Below are positions 24,501-30,545 of a stretch of 64,000 nt of DNA, piece after piece. The translations under genes were made by a program, and so were the position numbers. Source of the DNA: Branchiostoma floridae (taxonomy: Eukaryota; Chordata; Leptocardii; Amphioxiformes; Branchiostomatidae); the NCBI RefSeq assembly GCF_000003815.2, contig NC_049988.1:6538004-6602003 (forward strand), given 5' to 3'. The first letter of the stretch is position 1; the number at the start of each line of letters is the position of its first letter. Under the pieces are notes generated by a model. That model was not told where the DNA came from and ran no database searches. It saw only the letters and a list, made by a program, of their open reading frames with translations.

Positions 24501-26278
24501 GCCCCGTATCTCTGGTAGAAGAAGCCATGAGTTCACATCCAGACATGTACAGTGTCCTTATACCCCTGTCACATTTGGCGAAAATCGATCGGACGACGAT
24601 TCCGCGGCAATCGCCCGAGCCTCGCTTGTAATAATAACTTTATTGCAGAACAATTGTACAAGTTACAAAGTATGGCTTATATGTGACAGGGACGGGTTTC
24701 AGGTGAAAAATACGAGCAACCCTCTGTCGATCTTAAATATGGCCGATCTTCCATCGATAGGCCCGAAGATCGTGGATAATGTGACATGGGTATTACCCGA
24801 CTTATGCACGCCTACAAGAAAGGGTTGCAGGCCTTAAACCCCCTTTACAAATCAAGAGTTTAGCTCGGCCGAGTTGTCAGCGAGCTCTAAATTACGAAGA
24901 GGCATGGCCCTGATGCCTACGAACAAATGGCAAAGTTTCCTCGACGGCATCAGGGTCATACCTCCTCGTAATTTAGAGCTCGCTGACAACTCGGCCGAGC
25001 TAAATTATTGATTTGTAAAGGGGGCTTTAGGACGGAACGTTATGCCTTTGCCCACTGTTCATTGTGCTTGTTAAAAGAAGCTTGCCGATATCTTCTGGTA
25101 AAATTAGTCTGTAAATACTGTACATAGCATCTGTCTTCTTTGTCGAGACTAGTAGAACAATAGCTCTTTAGTGAGCTAACTTGGTAGGATGAATATCACT
25201 TGTCTTTCCTTAGTCATGTATTACAACTTATTCTGTACAGTAGAAGCCAATTGATTTCACAGCGGATTAACGTACACTTCTGTTAACTGGACGGAATTCC
25301 AAAATCCCAAACCAGTGCGGTGCATCTGGATAACTTTTCATTATTGCACCAGCCGGATTATTGCACGAAATAGGCTGGCAAATAGGCTGTGAAATTATCC
25401 GGCTTCTACTGTATTAAATATTAAATGGCTGTGCGTCTTTTCGATAAACAGCACTAAAACACAAGGTCTTAACAGATTGGATGACAGTTACCAAAGTATG
25501 ACTGCAACTAGCCCCAATGAAAGACATCTTTCTCCAGCTCTATAATTCAGCTAACAGGAATCCATGGTTGACTCTATTATCTCAGGTTGATGACATGGAT
25601 AGGACCATTGGAGTGGATAGTGACTACGTGAAGACAACAGATTTTCAGCTGGAGGACGAGGATAAGATGTTCCTTTTCAAGGTAATTCTACCAACACTTT
25701 CTTAAGCGTTATTGTAAGCAATTCTAGTCGCTGCCGTTTTATGTCTATTGGCACGCTCCTTCCTTTTGAGTGTATTATCAAGCTAGGTTATTAGGAGTTA
25801 GGGTTAGGCTTCATGGATCGGGTTCGAACCCTAAGTGATACATTTTATCATATCATATTTTTTTGGATAATTCGTATCACAGCACCGTTTAATTGTGATT
25901 AAAACTGTTCCCTATATTTGATTTTGCTTTTTTTTGTCCCGCGACCGGTCCCGGTTTTGAAATGTGACGTTAGAATTATGGGATTTTCTACCAGGAAACG
26001 GAGTTAGAAGGGCCTTTGCATATGTGTATGAGAGAATAGTGTCTAGATCTAGAATTATAAGTTTATGATTATTCTAAAAGATGTTCGTTGATTATAACGG
26101 TGATCGTATTTCTGTTTGCCTACAGAGAGGAGCCACCGGTGCTCGAGCCTTCCTGCGGACATATATCGCAAAGAACGATCTGAAACCTGCAAGGAACCTT
26201 CAAGACTGTGTGCCGTCATCTCAACTGCTTGAAAAAGTCCCTGTGCCCGAAACACCGTCTACTAATAACGCTATCTAA
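10662..26278 (+). CDS. Patatin-like phospholipase with EF-hand, complete gene (12 exons, 537 aa)
   Basis: Twelve exons (10662-10823, 16058-16208, 16694-16848, 17836-17971, 18573-18668, 19109-19239, 20414-20517, 21310-21469, 22877-22987, 23934-24092, 25586-25681, 26126-26278) join in frame to 1614 nt. Seen: GGGARG at residues 41-46 (oxyanion loop), GVSAG at 70-74 with Ser72 as predicted nucleophile, and DGG at 220-222 with Asp220 as predicted catalytic acid, which is the Ser-Asp dyad of patatin/PNPLA lipases. A charged helical linker follows (about 278-365), then an EF-hand with loop DADKDGKLTFQE at 396-407. The start MGSTTSK fits an N-myristoylation signal, so a membrane-attached cytosolic enzyme is inferred. 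Family knowledge gives lipid acyl hydrolysis; the exact substrate is unknown. Calcium control through the EF-hand is inference. A second, partial copy lies upstream on the same strand. Confidence 0.88.
11583..12070. repeat. 69-bp direct repeat pair
   Basis: The same 69 bases (ATAGTACTATATCCTGCC and onward) occur at 11583-11651 and 12002-12070. The second copy overlaps the last 7 bases of the left 198-bp repeat of the large element. Confidence 0.85.
13285..14110. repeat. Tandem array, 7 to 8 units of about 110-120 bp
   Basis: Each unit has ACCCACCACATAAGGCGAGA, CTTCCGCGGAAACGATAGAC, and GTGGAAAGCCTCCACAAAAC. The last (GTGG...CCAC) and CCGCGG parts are short inverted repeats. The units decay towards both ends. 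Confidence 0.85.
14214..14476 (-). other. Open minus-strand segment with splice-like ends inside the 2.9-kb element
   Basis: Bounded by TTTGTTTTTAG (acceptor-like) and CACAG followed by GTGAGA (strong donor-like). Open across 87 codons, with a non-repetitive composition (for example QVWGMVYSYQGDLIALCSYL). Could be an exon remnant or part of a gag-like gene; the family is not recognised. Confidence 0.3.
15254..15517. mobile_element. 264-bp foldback element with 9-bp target duplication
   Basis: Ends TACCCTGGGAAA and TTTCCCAGGGTA; flanks TCACATAAC at 15245-15253 and 15518-15526. Imperfect inverted symmetry runs through most of it (TTACCGATCCC, CCAGCTGGCCCC). A 9-bp duplication is usual for Mutator-like elements; assignment is inference. 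Confidence 0.88.
15546..15710. mobile_element. TA-flanked MITE, CTGTAAATGCA family, copy 1
   Basis: Ends CTGTAAATGCA and TGCATTTACAG, each next to TA. The interior has inverted GTGGTTTTAAG and ACCACC pieces. Mariner-type by its TA duplication. A second copy is at 56159-56354. Confidence 0.85.
15750..16016. mobile_element. Foldback element with about 65-bp TIRs around GCATGCGCGGGTGAAAGG
   Basis: Left arm around 15765-15835 and right arm around 15935-16005 share ACTAGTTACCACGCATGCG and GGTGAAAGGAACTCTGGGT in inverted order. Ends 41 bases before exon 2 of the complete gene. Confidence 0.82.
16058..16208 (+). CDS. Patatin/EF-hand gene exon 2 (catalytic serine)
   Basis: Acceptor TTCCCAG, donor GTATGT; enters in phase 0 and leaves in phase 1. 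Encodes residues 55-105 with the nucleophile elbow GVSAG. The first 15 bases plus acceptor are repeated, mutated, at about 17142-17156. Confidence 0.88.
16496..16540. mobile_element. Solo end of the TTCACCTTTATCC family
   Basis: A right-end segment (CAACGGATATAGGTTACCC, then CGGATAAAGGCGAA) without the matching left end nearby. Confidence 0.5.
16694..16848 (+). CDS. Patatin/EF-hand gene exon 3
   Basis: Acceptor TATACAG, donor GTATCT; 155 nt, phase 1 to phase 0. Encodes a basic and aromatic stretch (KTLMKPLNLYRRYGW) followed by a charged loop. No catalytic motif is visible; it is the usual middle of a patatin domain. Confidence 0.85.
16935..17105. mobile_element. One-armed copy of the GCATGCGCGGGTGAAAGG element
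   Basis: Left arm TAAGCCTTCTCACACTTAGT and interior present; the right arm is missing and replaced by a copy of the exon 2 acceptor region. Confidence 0.75.
17106..17156 (+). pseudogene. Duplicated splice acceptor and first 15 bases of exon 2
   Basis: The stretch TAAACATTCATTTATCTGCA plus acceptor, then GTCCTAGAGTCTGCC, repeats 16027-16072 with few changes. It ends after the VLESA codons, so only the start of the exon was copied, into intron 3. Confidence 0.75.
17155..17510. repeat. Second block of the AAACGGCT/TTGTTGGCAACAATT repeat
   Basis: Shares CCCAAACGGCTAG-type and TTGTTGGCAACAATTAAC sequence and the ATTCATAAATTATGCTAAT stretch with 8330-8660. The TATTCATAAATTATG piece is itself doubled (17425 and 17454). 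Confidence 0.55.
17836..17971 (+). CDS. Patatin/EF-hand gene exon 4
   Basis: Acceptor TTTCAG; donor GTTTGG, weaker than consensus. 136 nt, phase 0 to 1. Encodes the patatin core strand (ELCIVVTNLD) and the stretch RKAVRMSMSIPG that typically precedes the catalytic Asp segment in patatins. Confidence 0.86.
18491..18530. repeat. Short CA microsatellite
   Basis: (CA)n with CACG at both ends, in intron 4 of the complete gene. Confidence 0.85.
18573..18668 (+). CDS. Patatin/EF-hand gene exon 5 (catalytic DGG)
   Basis: Acceptor ATTACCAG, donor GTAGGT; 96 nt, phase 1 to 1. Encodes YVDGGVICNYP with the DGG motif (Asp220), the second half of the catalytic dyad. Confidence 0.88.
19109..19239 (+). CDS. 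Patatin/EF-hand gene exon 6
   Basis: Acceptor TGTTTAG, donor GTAGGT; 131 nt, phase 1 to 0. Encodes the acidic end of the patatin domain (SMENEDSLFSRLDD). No counterpart of this exon is found before the upstream paralogue's exon 7. Confidence 0.82.
19305..19741. mobile_element. 437-bp TIR element with 11-bp flanking direct repeat
   Basis: Starts TAGGGCTGGGTACCGGTAC and ends GTACCGGTACCCACCC. ATGGCCTTTAC flanks it at 19294-19304 and 19742-19752. The inner part has repeated GGACC/CCGG(A/T) pieces. The end sequence resembles hAT-type elements (8-bp duplication), but the flanking repeat here is longer. Lies in intron 6 of the complete gene. Confidence 0.82.
20414..20517 (+). CDS. Patatin/EF-hand gene exon 7 (helical linker)
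   Basis: Acceptor TTTTACCAG, donor GTATTA; 104 nt, phase 0 to 2. Encodes a charged helix beginning [11 protein letters not shown]. It differs from the upstream copy at 1686-1789 by one synonymous base. Confidence 0.87.
20599..20938. mobile_element. Repeat with GCCGGTGCGTA inverted ends and tRNA-like insert
   Basis: Left GCCGGTGCGTAGCACCGGC is itself a perfect short hairpin; right TACGCACCGGCC. Inside are a GGATCCATGCATGGATGCAT repeat (20645-20680) and a tRNA-like sequence (20726-20795). Confidence 0.5.
20726..20795 (+). tRNA. tRNA-like sequence, probably a pseudogene or SINE head
   Basis: Has an A-box-like GTGGCCGAGCGGTC and a B-box-like GCTTCGAACCC with about 70 bases overall. The acceptor and T stems do not pair cleanly in one register, so a working tRNA gene is unlikely and no anticodon is assigned. 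Confidence 0.25.
21310..21469 (+). CDS. Patatin/EF-hand gene exon 8 (possible degenerate EF-hand)
   Basis: Acceptor GCATACAG, donor GTATTA; 160 nt, phase 2 to 0. Encodes helix-turn-helix sequence ending [13 protein letters not shown], which resembles the end of an EF-hand but lacks the full set of acidic ligands. About 9 base differences from the upstream copy at 2770-2929. Confidence 0.86.
21488..21702. mobile_element. TIR element, TTCACCTTTATCCGCGG family, copy in complete gene
   Basis: Left end TTCACCTTTATCCGATGGTA; right end GGTTACTCCGCGGATAAAGG ending near 21702. Begins 19 bases after exon 8, the same site as in the paralogue. Confidence 0.7.
21782..22199. mobile_element. 418-bp foldback element with 5-bp target duplication TTGTC
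   Basis: Ends CAGGGGTGCCTAAGCATTT and AAATGCTTAGGCACCACTG, flanked by TTGTC at 21777-21781 and 22200-22204. The interior is a long imperfect palindrome of CACGAATC/GATTCGTG pieces centred near 22015. Confidence 0.87.
22346..22833 (+). mobile_element. Composite tRNA-derived SINE, 488 bp with 9-bp target duplication
   Basis: Flanked by AAACATATA at 22337-22345 and 22834-22842. Head with A box (GTGGCGCAGTGG) and B box (GGTTTGAATCC), the GGCACTTTACACGAC body, then about 290 bases shared with 59175-59480. Orientation from the pol III boxes. The insertion interrupts intron 8 of the complete gene, at a place where the paralogue has no SINE. Confidence 0.85.
22877..22987 (+). CDS. Patatin/EF-hand gene exon 9 (first half of EF-hand loop)
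   Basis: Acceptor CCCACAG, donor GTATGC; 111 nt, phase 0 to 0. Encodes the entering helix (NVDQLFDQM) and the first seven loop residues DADKDGK. The intron falls inside the calcium loop. Confidence 0.88.
23038..23210. mobile_element. TA-flanked MITE, CAGTAGAAGCC family, copy 1
   Basis: Left CAGTAGAAGCCAGTTAATTG next to TA; right end GGCTTCAGTG is degenerate. Interior shares ACGGAATTCCAA and TTGCACCA with the copy at 25238-25411. Confidence 0.75.
23934..24092 (+). CDS. Patatin/EF-hand gene exon 10 (second half of EF-hand)
   Basis: Acceptor TTCTAAAG, donor GTGGGT; 159 nt, phase 0 to 0. Starts with LTFQE, supplying the position-12 Glu ligand of the EF-hand, then the exiting helix and a helical C-terminal region. 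Confidence 0.88.
24557..24795. mobile_element. TIR element, TTATACCC-TGTCACATT family, diverged copy
   Basis: Left TTATACCCCTGTCACATTTG and the inner AAAATCGATCGGACGACGA shared with 38935-39132; right end AATGTGACATGGGTATTA. Confidence 0.55.
24832..25031. mobile_element. 200-bp near-perfect palindrome element
   Basis: Arms of about 85 bases: CCCCCTTTACAAATCAA, TTTAGCTCGGCCGAGTTGTC, AGCGAGCTCTAAATTACGA, CCCTGATGCC, then the reverse complement. The GAGCTCTAAATTACGA(G/A)GAGG core also occurs in the nested element at 38935-39132. Confidence 0.85.
25238..25411. mobile_element. TA-flanked MITE, CAGTAGAAGCC family, copy 2
   Basis: Ends CAGTAGAAGCC and GGCTTCTACTG with TA on both sides. Type of ends fits pogo/Tigger-like elements of the mariner superfamily. 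Confidence 0.85.
25586..25681 (+). CDS. Patatin/EF-hand gene exon 11
   Basis: Acceptor ATCTCAG, donor GTAATT; 96 nt, phase 0 to 0. Encodes an acidic segment ([14 protein letters not shown]) nearly identical to the upstream copy at 5585-5680. Confidence 0.86.
26126..26278 (+). CDS. Patatin/EF-hand gene exon 12 (C-terminus)
   Basis: Acceptor CCTACAG; ends with TAA at 26276-26278. The C-terminus [10 protein letters not shown] is shared with the upstream copy. The exon is 8 codons shorter between Asn and the VPVPE tail, and the Arg/Lys-rich tract of the upstream copy is replaced by an unrelated stretch. Confidence 0.84.
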   Translation, partial: RGATGARAFLRTYIAKNDLKPARNLQDCVPSSQLLEKVPVPETPSTNNAI

Positions 26279-26330
26279 GTTTTAATTGAAGCGTATATGG
26301 CCAATAATGTCGTCGGTATGGTTATGGAGA

Positions 26331-26474
26331 AAGACGTACATCGCAAAGAATGATCTGAAGCCTGCGCGAAACGCCGCCAAACGCCACAAGAAGAGCCTAC
26401 AACGCTACGTGCTGTTTTCTAAACGGCTTAAAAAAGACCATTAGCCCGAAAGCTCATCTATAAACGATATCTAA
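26331..26474 (+). pseudogene. Decayed third copy of the patatin/EF-hand last exon
   Basis: Starts with the [10 protein letters not shown] segment, continues with a basic tract (RNAAKRHKKSLQ) like that of the upstream paralogue, and is broken by an in-frame TAG at 26441. The alignable tail runs on to a TAA at about 26474. No splice acceptor precedes it. The 3' UTR segment following each last exon (an ATTGAAGC-type stretch) is also repeated, so it looks like a local tandem duplication of exon end plus 3' UTR. Confidence 0.72.
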
Positions 26475-29110
26475 GTTTACATTGAAGCGTATATGACCTA
26501 GAATGTCATGTTTTTTTGTGTGTTAACTGGTAACGAAAATGACTTTCTTAGAGGTAATTTTAACCGCTAAAAGACGTCATGTTTTACATCACTAAGACAT
26601 CTTAGACGTAGATTTGGTTTGGTTCTTATTTAAAATCATAATTGCCAGGGGGGCAAGATCGCTGTGTTACACCGTTTTTTTTTCTTTTGCAAAACAAAGT
26701 TTTTAGACAATTTTAGAATATATTGTACCACCTTTCCGTGATTACTGGTGATAAGGATGTCATCCATATAATCAAATCAACATGGCCTTACAAGAACTTG
26801 ACTCAAAATAACGCATGAATCATATGAAGTTTTGTACACTTAATTCTTTATTCATCCACGCATAGGCACATTAATCACTACTTCACATTATGTATGTACA
26901 ACACAACAATAAACAAATGTTTACTCTATATATGACAACTGAACATAAAGTCACTGTAAACATATTTACATTTACTATACAATATTACATGCAACATCTA
27001 TACCATTGTAAGAAGTTCTGGAGTAATAGTACACAGCAAATACTATACAGGCGAAAAAAAACGAAAGTTTTATAGTTAAATGTTCGTTATTAAGTCATGT
27101 ACAGTGCTTGGAATGTTCGAAGTATGCCTTTATGATGTTATATATTTACTTACCACTTATAAAATCGTGACAATCATTTTCAATATCATTATATATAGTT
27201 ATGTAATCAAAGCATGGTGTACGCAAAGTTTTTGAATTAAAATTGATTAATCTGTTTTTGTATTCTTTTTTTTCGGTTCTGGTATAGGTTGTCTGTGAAT
27301 TTATCAATAACTTAAGTACCGTACATTGTTTTTTAAAGTTATTTTTGTGGATTGTTAAACGTTGAATATTGTTGAATAGTTTAATTCTTAAAAGACGCAT
27401 ATCAAAACATCATTCAACAAAACTTTACCGGACAGTCAATATTCGTCACGATATTCTCTTGTCTTTGACACAAAAGCATGTTTACAAAATAATTTCTCAA
27501 TATTTTCTCCAAAAAGTACATCGACCAAATACCATACATAGATCAATATAATGACGACAGCAAACTGGTAATTATAGACTTAGCTGCAGTCCTGCATAGC
27601 ACCGATAGGTGGCGCATATTGCAGGTTCAAAAGCGAAAAACAAAACAAGTGTCCAGCAAGGCGTTTCAAACATTAAAATATTGATTTTTTTAAACTATCT
27701 TTTACAAAATAAACAGTTTAAGCCTTTTTACGAACAGAGAGATATAATTAAACACACATTTGTATACAGAAAATATCTTAGCAATATGTTATGATTTAGC
27801 AAGGAGGTTCAAAATCAGTGATTTTTAACCTCCTTGATTTCAGTTACAGTCCAAAAAAAATAGGGTCGGTAGGTAAAATTGTCTCCTTTTTTATTCTAGC
27901 CGGAGATATCTAACAAATGCAATTATTTGATATAAAACTGAAATTTTGCATTCGTTGATACTTTCAAAATCAGAATGTTGTCATACAGGTATACGTTTTA
28001 TATTATAAGCACAAGTATATCAATAAGCTAAATAACGAGGTATCATGTCCATTGCATGTTCTTATGTATCAACTGTTGAAAGCCTTATTTTGTTTAGAGT
28101 GTGAAATAAAGTTTGGTACGAATTTCGTCACTTGATGTCAAAGATCGAAAATTGTCTCTTGCCATCGGCCGACCAAAAAAGGCCATGTTAGGCAAATGGT
28201 CAGCAAGTTATTGGTCAAGGTCGGAAACACAACGATTGTCTGTGCTTTTCAAACGTAATACTGACAAACCGACACCTAATCTGTTGTACCAGCAACTGCG
28301 TGCCATGTCATTTAAATACGCAACGCTTTGATAAGCAGGCAATAAAACGCAGGCATATTCGGTGCAACGCTATCAATTATGCTAGAAATACGCAACATAG
28401 AAACAGCCCATCACTGGGTCATATTTTCTCCACCAATCAGCACGCATGATTCTAACGAAATCAAGTTTAAACTTTGTGACAAGTTTACGTTACTATATAG
28501 ACATGAGTCATCGGTATGGGAAAATATATTTCTTTAACAGTGACAAATTCCAATTTTGACTCCTGTGCGTATTATTTACGCACGACTTACATATTTAGAT
28601 CTAACTACAAAAATCAACAACTATGAAACGGATAGATATACAACCACAAAGATACTACATTGTCTTTTACTTCATCCACACAATTACATGTATTACATCT
28701 TTAATAACACACATACAATCTTTATCATCTTCTGTATATTTCTTTTTTTTGTGAAGTATACAAGGTACGCGTTCTCTTTTATACATTTACAAAAGGCCAA
28801 TGCGTTTCAAAATAATTGATGTATGAGTGATTTCAAATATTCTACAACTGAAAGAATACATTCTTATGAGTTTGAAACCACAGTGAAACATTTTGACCGG
28901 AGAAAATTTGCAGCATCTTAGATGGTCGTCTTTTCGAGTACAGAAAATAGCTCTGCTTTTATTTTACATTGTGAGATATTGATAGAAACATGCTAGTAAA
29001 TATCACAATATATTTAGTCAAACGGGTGTATTTACATTGTGTTTGAGACGGGCGATTTGAACTTGCTTCATTGTCACGAATTGATATCTGATTTTTAATT
29101 TTCGTGACGC
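26475..29110. other. Convergent intergenic region, AT-rich
   Basis: Between the phospholipase gene and the 3' end of PTHR. Short AT-rich ORFs only; none has recognisable protein features. Poly(A) candidates for both genes lie at its borders. Confidence 0.5.
26908..26913 (+). promoter_or_regulatory. Candidate poly(A) signal, complete patatin/EF-hand gene
   Basis: AATAAA about 630 bases after the stop, past the decayed exon copy. Other A-rich hexamers occur in this AT-rich stretch. Confidence 0.3.
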
Positions 29111-29111
29111 T

Positions 29112-29117
29112 TTTATT
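29112..29117 (-). promoter_or_regulatory. PTHR: Candidate poly(A) signal, PTHR
   Basis: TTTATT on the plus strand (AATAAA on the minus strand), about 930 bases after the stop; another at 28958-28963. Confidence 0.3.
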
Positions 29118-29739
29118 GTGTATCTGTGTGTTTTACATATATATTACGAAGCTATGGTCGAAATATATTTGCCGATGCATTCAAAACATTTTGTCCAAGC
29201 TCAATCGTCAAATCAACACTTGTGTAAAAATGTACCCCCTCGTTATTTACAAATGGTTTCGCCCACCGAAGCTGATTGGTCTCTATTTGTGAAAAATTTG
29301 AGTGAGTTAACTTTGATTGACAAGCAGACGCGATGGTTAAGCAAACTAAGTACCATTGTAGAGAAGGTGACAGGTCGACAGGTGATGGGCAAGCTTCCAT
29401 GGAATCCTGGGAAGAGGTCAAGCTGTGAACCGGAAGTGACTATTCCGGAAGTAGTTATTACCTTGTGCATAATGCAAGTGTTGGTGGATATGTTAAAACT
29501 TCGTTTCTGAGCACTTCCATATTTACATGCTAATCAAATGTTGTTCTTTCTTTTTTTAAACATTTCATACATTTTTGTACCAGTGACTTTATCATAACAA
29601 CTCTTTTTACACAAGTCTGTTGAAGTCTTTACAAATATATATTCACAATTCGTTGTTCTCTTGAAGCTTCATCTATAGCTGATTTTGTGACCAATGTAAT
29701 ATTCGAGTCCTCTTTAACTCTATATCGCACTGGAAAGCG

Positions 29740-29810
29740 CCCATTGGACATCCGGGGTATCTGGACATCCGGGGTATCTGGACATCCAGGTACTAGGACA
29801 TCCGAGTTCT
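29740..29810. repeat. Short tandem repeat GGACATCCGGGGTATCT
   Basis: Three to four copies, the last ones degenerate, in the predicted PTHR 3' UTR. Confidence 0.8.
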
Positions 29811-30050
29811 TCCGTGTCTTGCTGTGACGTCACTGCAAACATACGGGTACCATGTCTCGTCAGGTCCTGAGCTATCGCAGTACCACGCGCCTTTTGGCAA
29901 CATCTCTCCCTCATCTGCGGTAACAGCCTAACAACTACAACATTCTTTACAACAGCGCTGAATATGTACATTCCCGTTGACGTCCTTATAGTCTTTTTTG
30001 TGGTAGACATTTCCAGTTTCGTCACGTATTTACAGATGACACTGAGGTTG

Positions 30051-30545
30051 TCACAAGACGGTCTCCATTTCGATGACTTCCGGCCCTCGCAGAGCGCTTC
30101 TTTCTGTTTGGCTCTCCATATCTTCCCCTTCCTCTTCCTCAACAACGTCATCAGCTCCCTCCTCCGGAATGACGACTCCGTTCACGTTGAAGGCCACTCT
30201 CTTTTCCCGCTTTCGGCACTTCTTGGTGATCTCGCTGATGAAGTTCAGAGCGGCCCGCTTGGGGGAGCTGTTCTGCGGTGGGCTCTGCTGGATATCGATC
30301 CCATGGTTCATATCGTTCTCCATGAAGTAATCCTGACTGCTCCGCTTGGAGTTGGTGTTGGTGGTGCAGACAGTTCTGACGCTGTGGGTCGTCATGGCAA
30401 CGCCGTTGCTTTGGGAATGTCCCGATTGGCTGACGCTGTAGTTCTGGGCTGTACTGCAGGTGAGGGGAGAGCACGTGGTGCTGCGATAGCTCAGGTTCCT
30501 GCCCAGCTGCCAGCGTTCCCACCGCTTCTGGAACTCCGCTCGCAC
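30051..30545 (-). CDS. PTHR: PTHR last coding exon (cytoplasmic tail)
   Basis: Acceptor TCTTCCAG; stop at 30051-30053. Begins [12 protein letters not shown], the juxtamembrane helix 8 that binds G-protein beta-gamma in this family. It continues with a Ser/Thr-rich tail, a basic stretch (KKCRKREKR), an acidic run (VVEEEEGED) and the end EMETVL. ETVL fits a class I PDZ ligand, comparable with the ETVM end of mammalian PTH1R. Confidence 0.9.
   Translation of the reverse strand: MRAEFQKRWERWQLGRNLSYRSTTCSPLTCSTAQNYSVSQSGHSQSNGVAMTTHSVRTVCTTNTNSKRSSQDYFMENDMNHGIDIQQSPPQNSSPKRAALNFISEITKKCRKREKRVAFNVNGVVIPEEGADDVVEEEEGEDMESQTERSALRGPEVIEMETVL

Noticed and set aside
29118-29510. 130-residue plus-strand frame with a partly protein-like end
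   Set aside because: Lies in the predicted PTHR 3' UTR; no recognised domain, no splice or poly(A) context. Could be revisited with RNA data.
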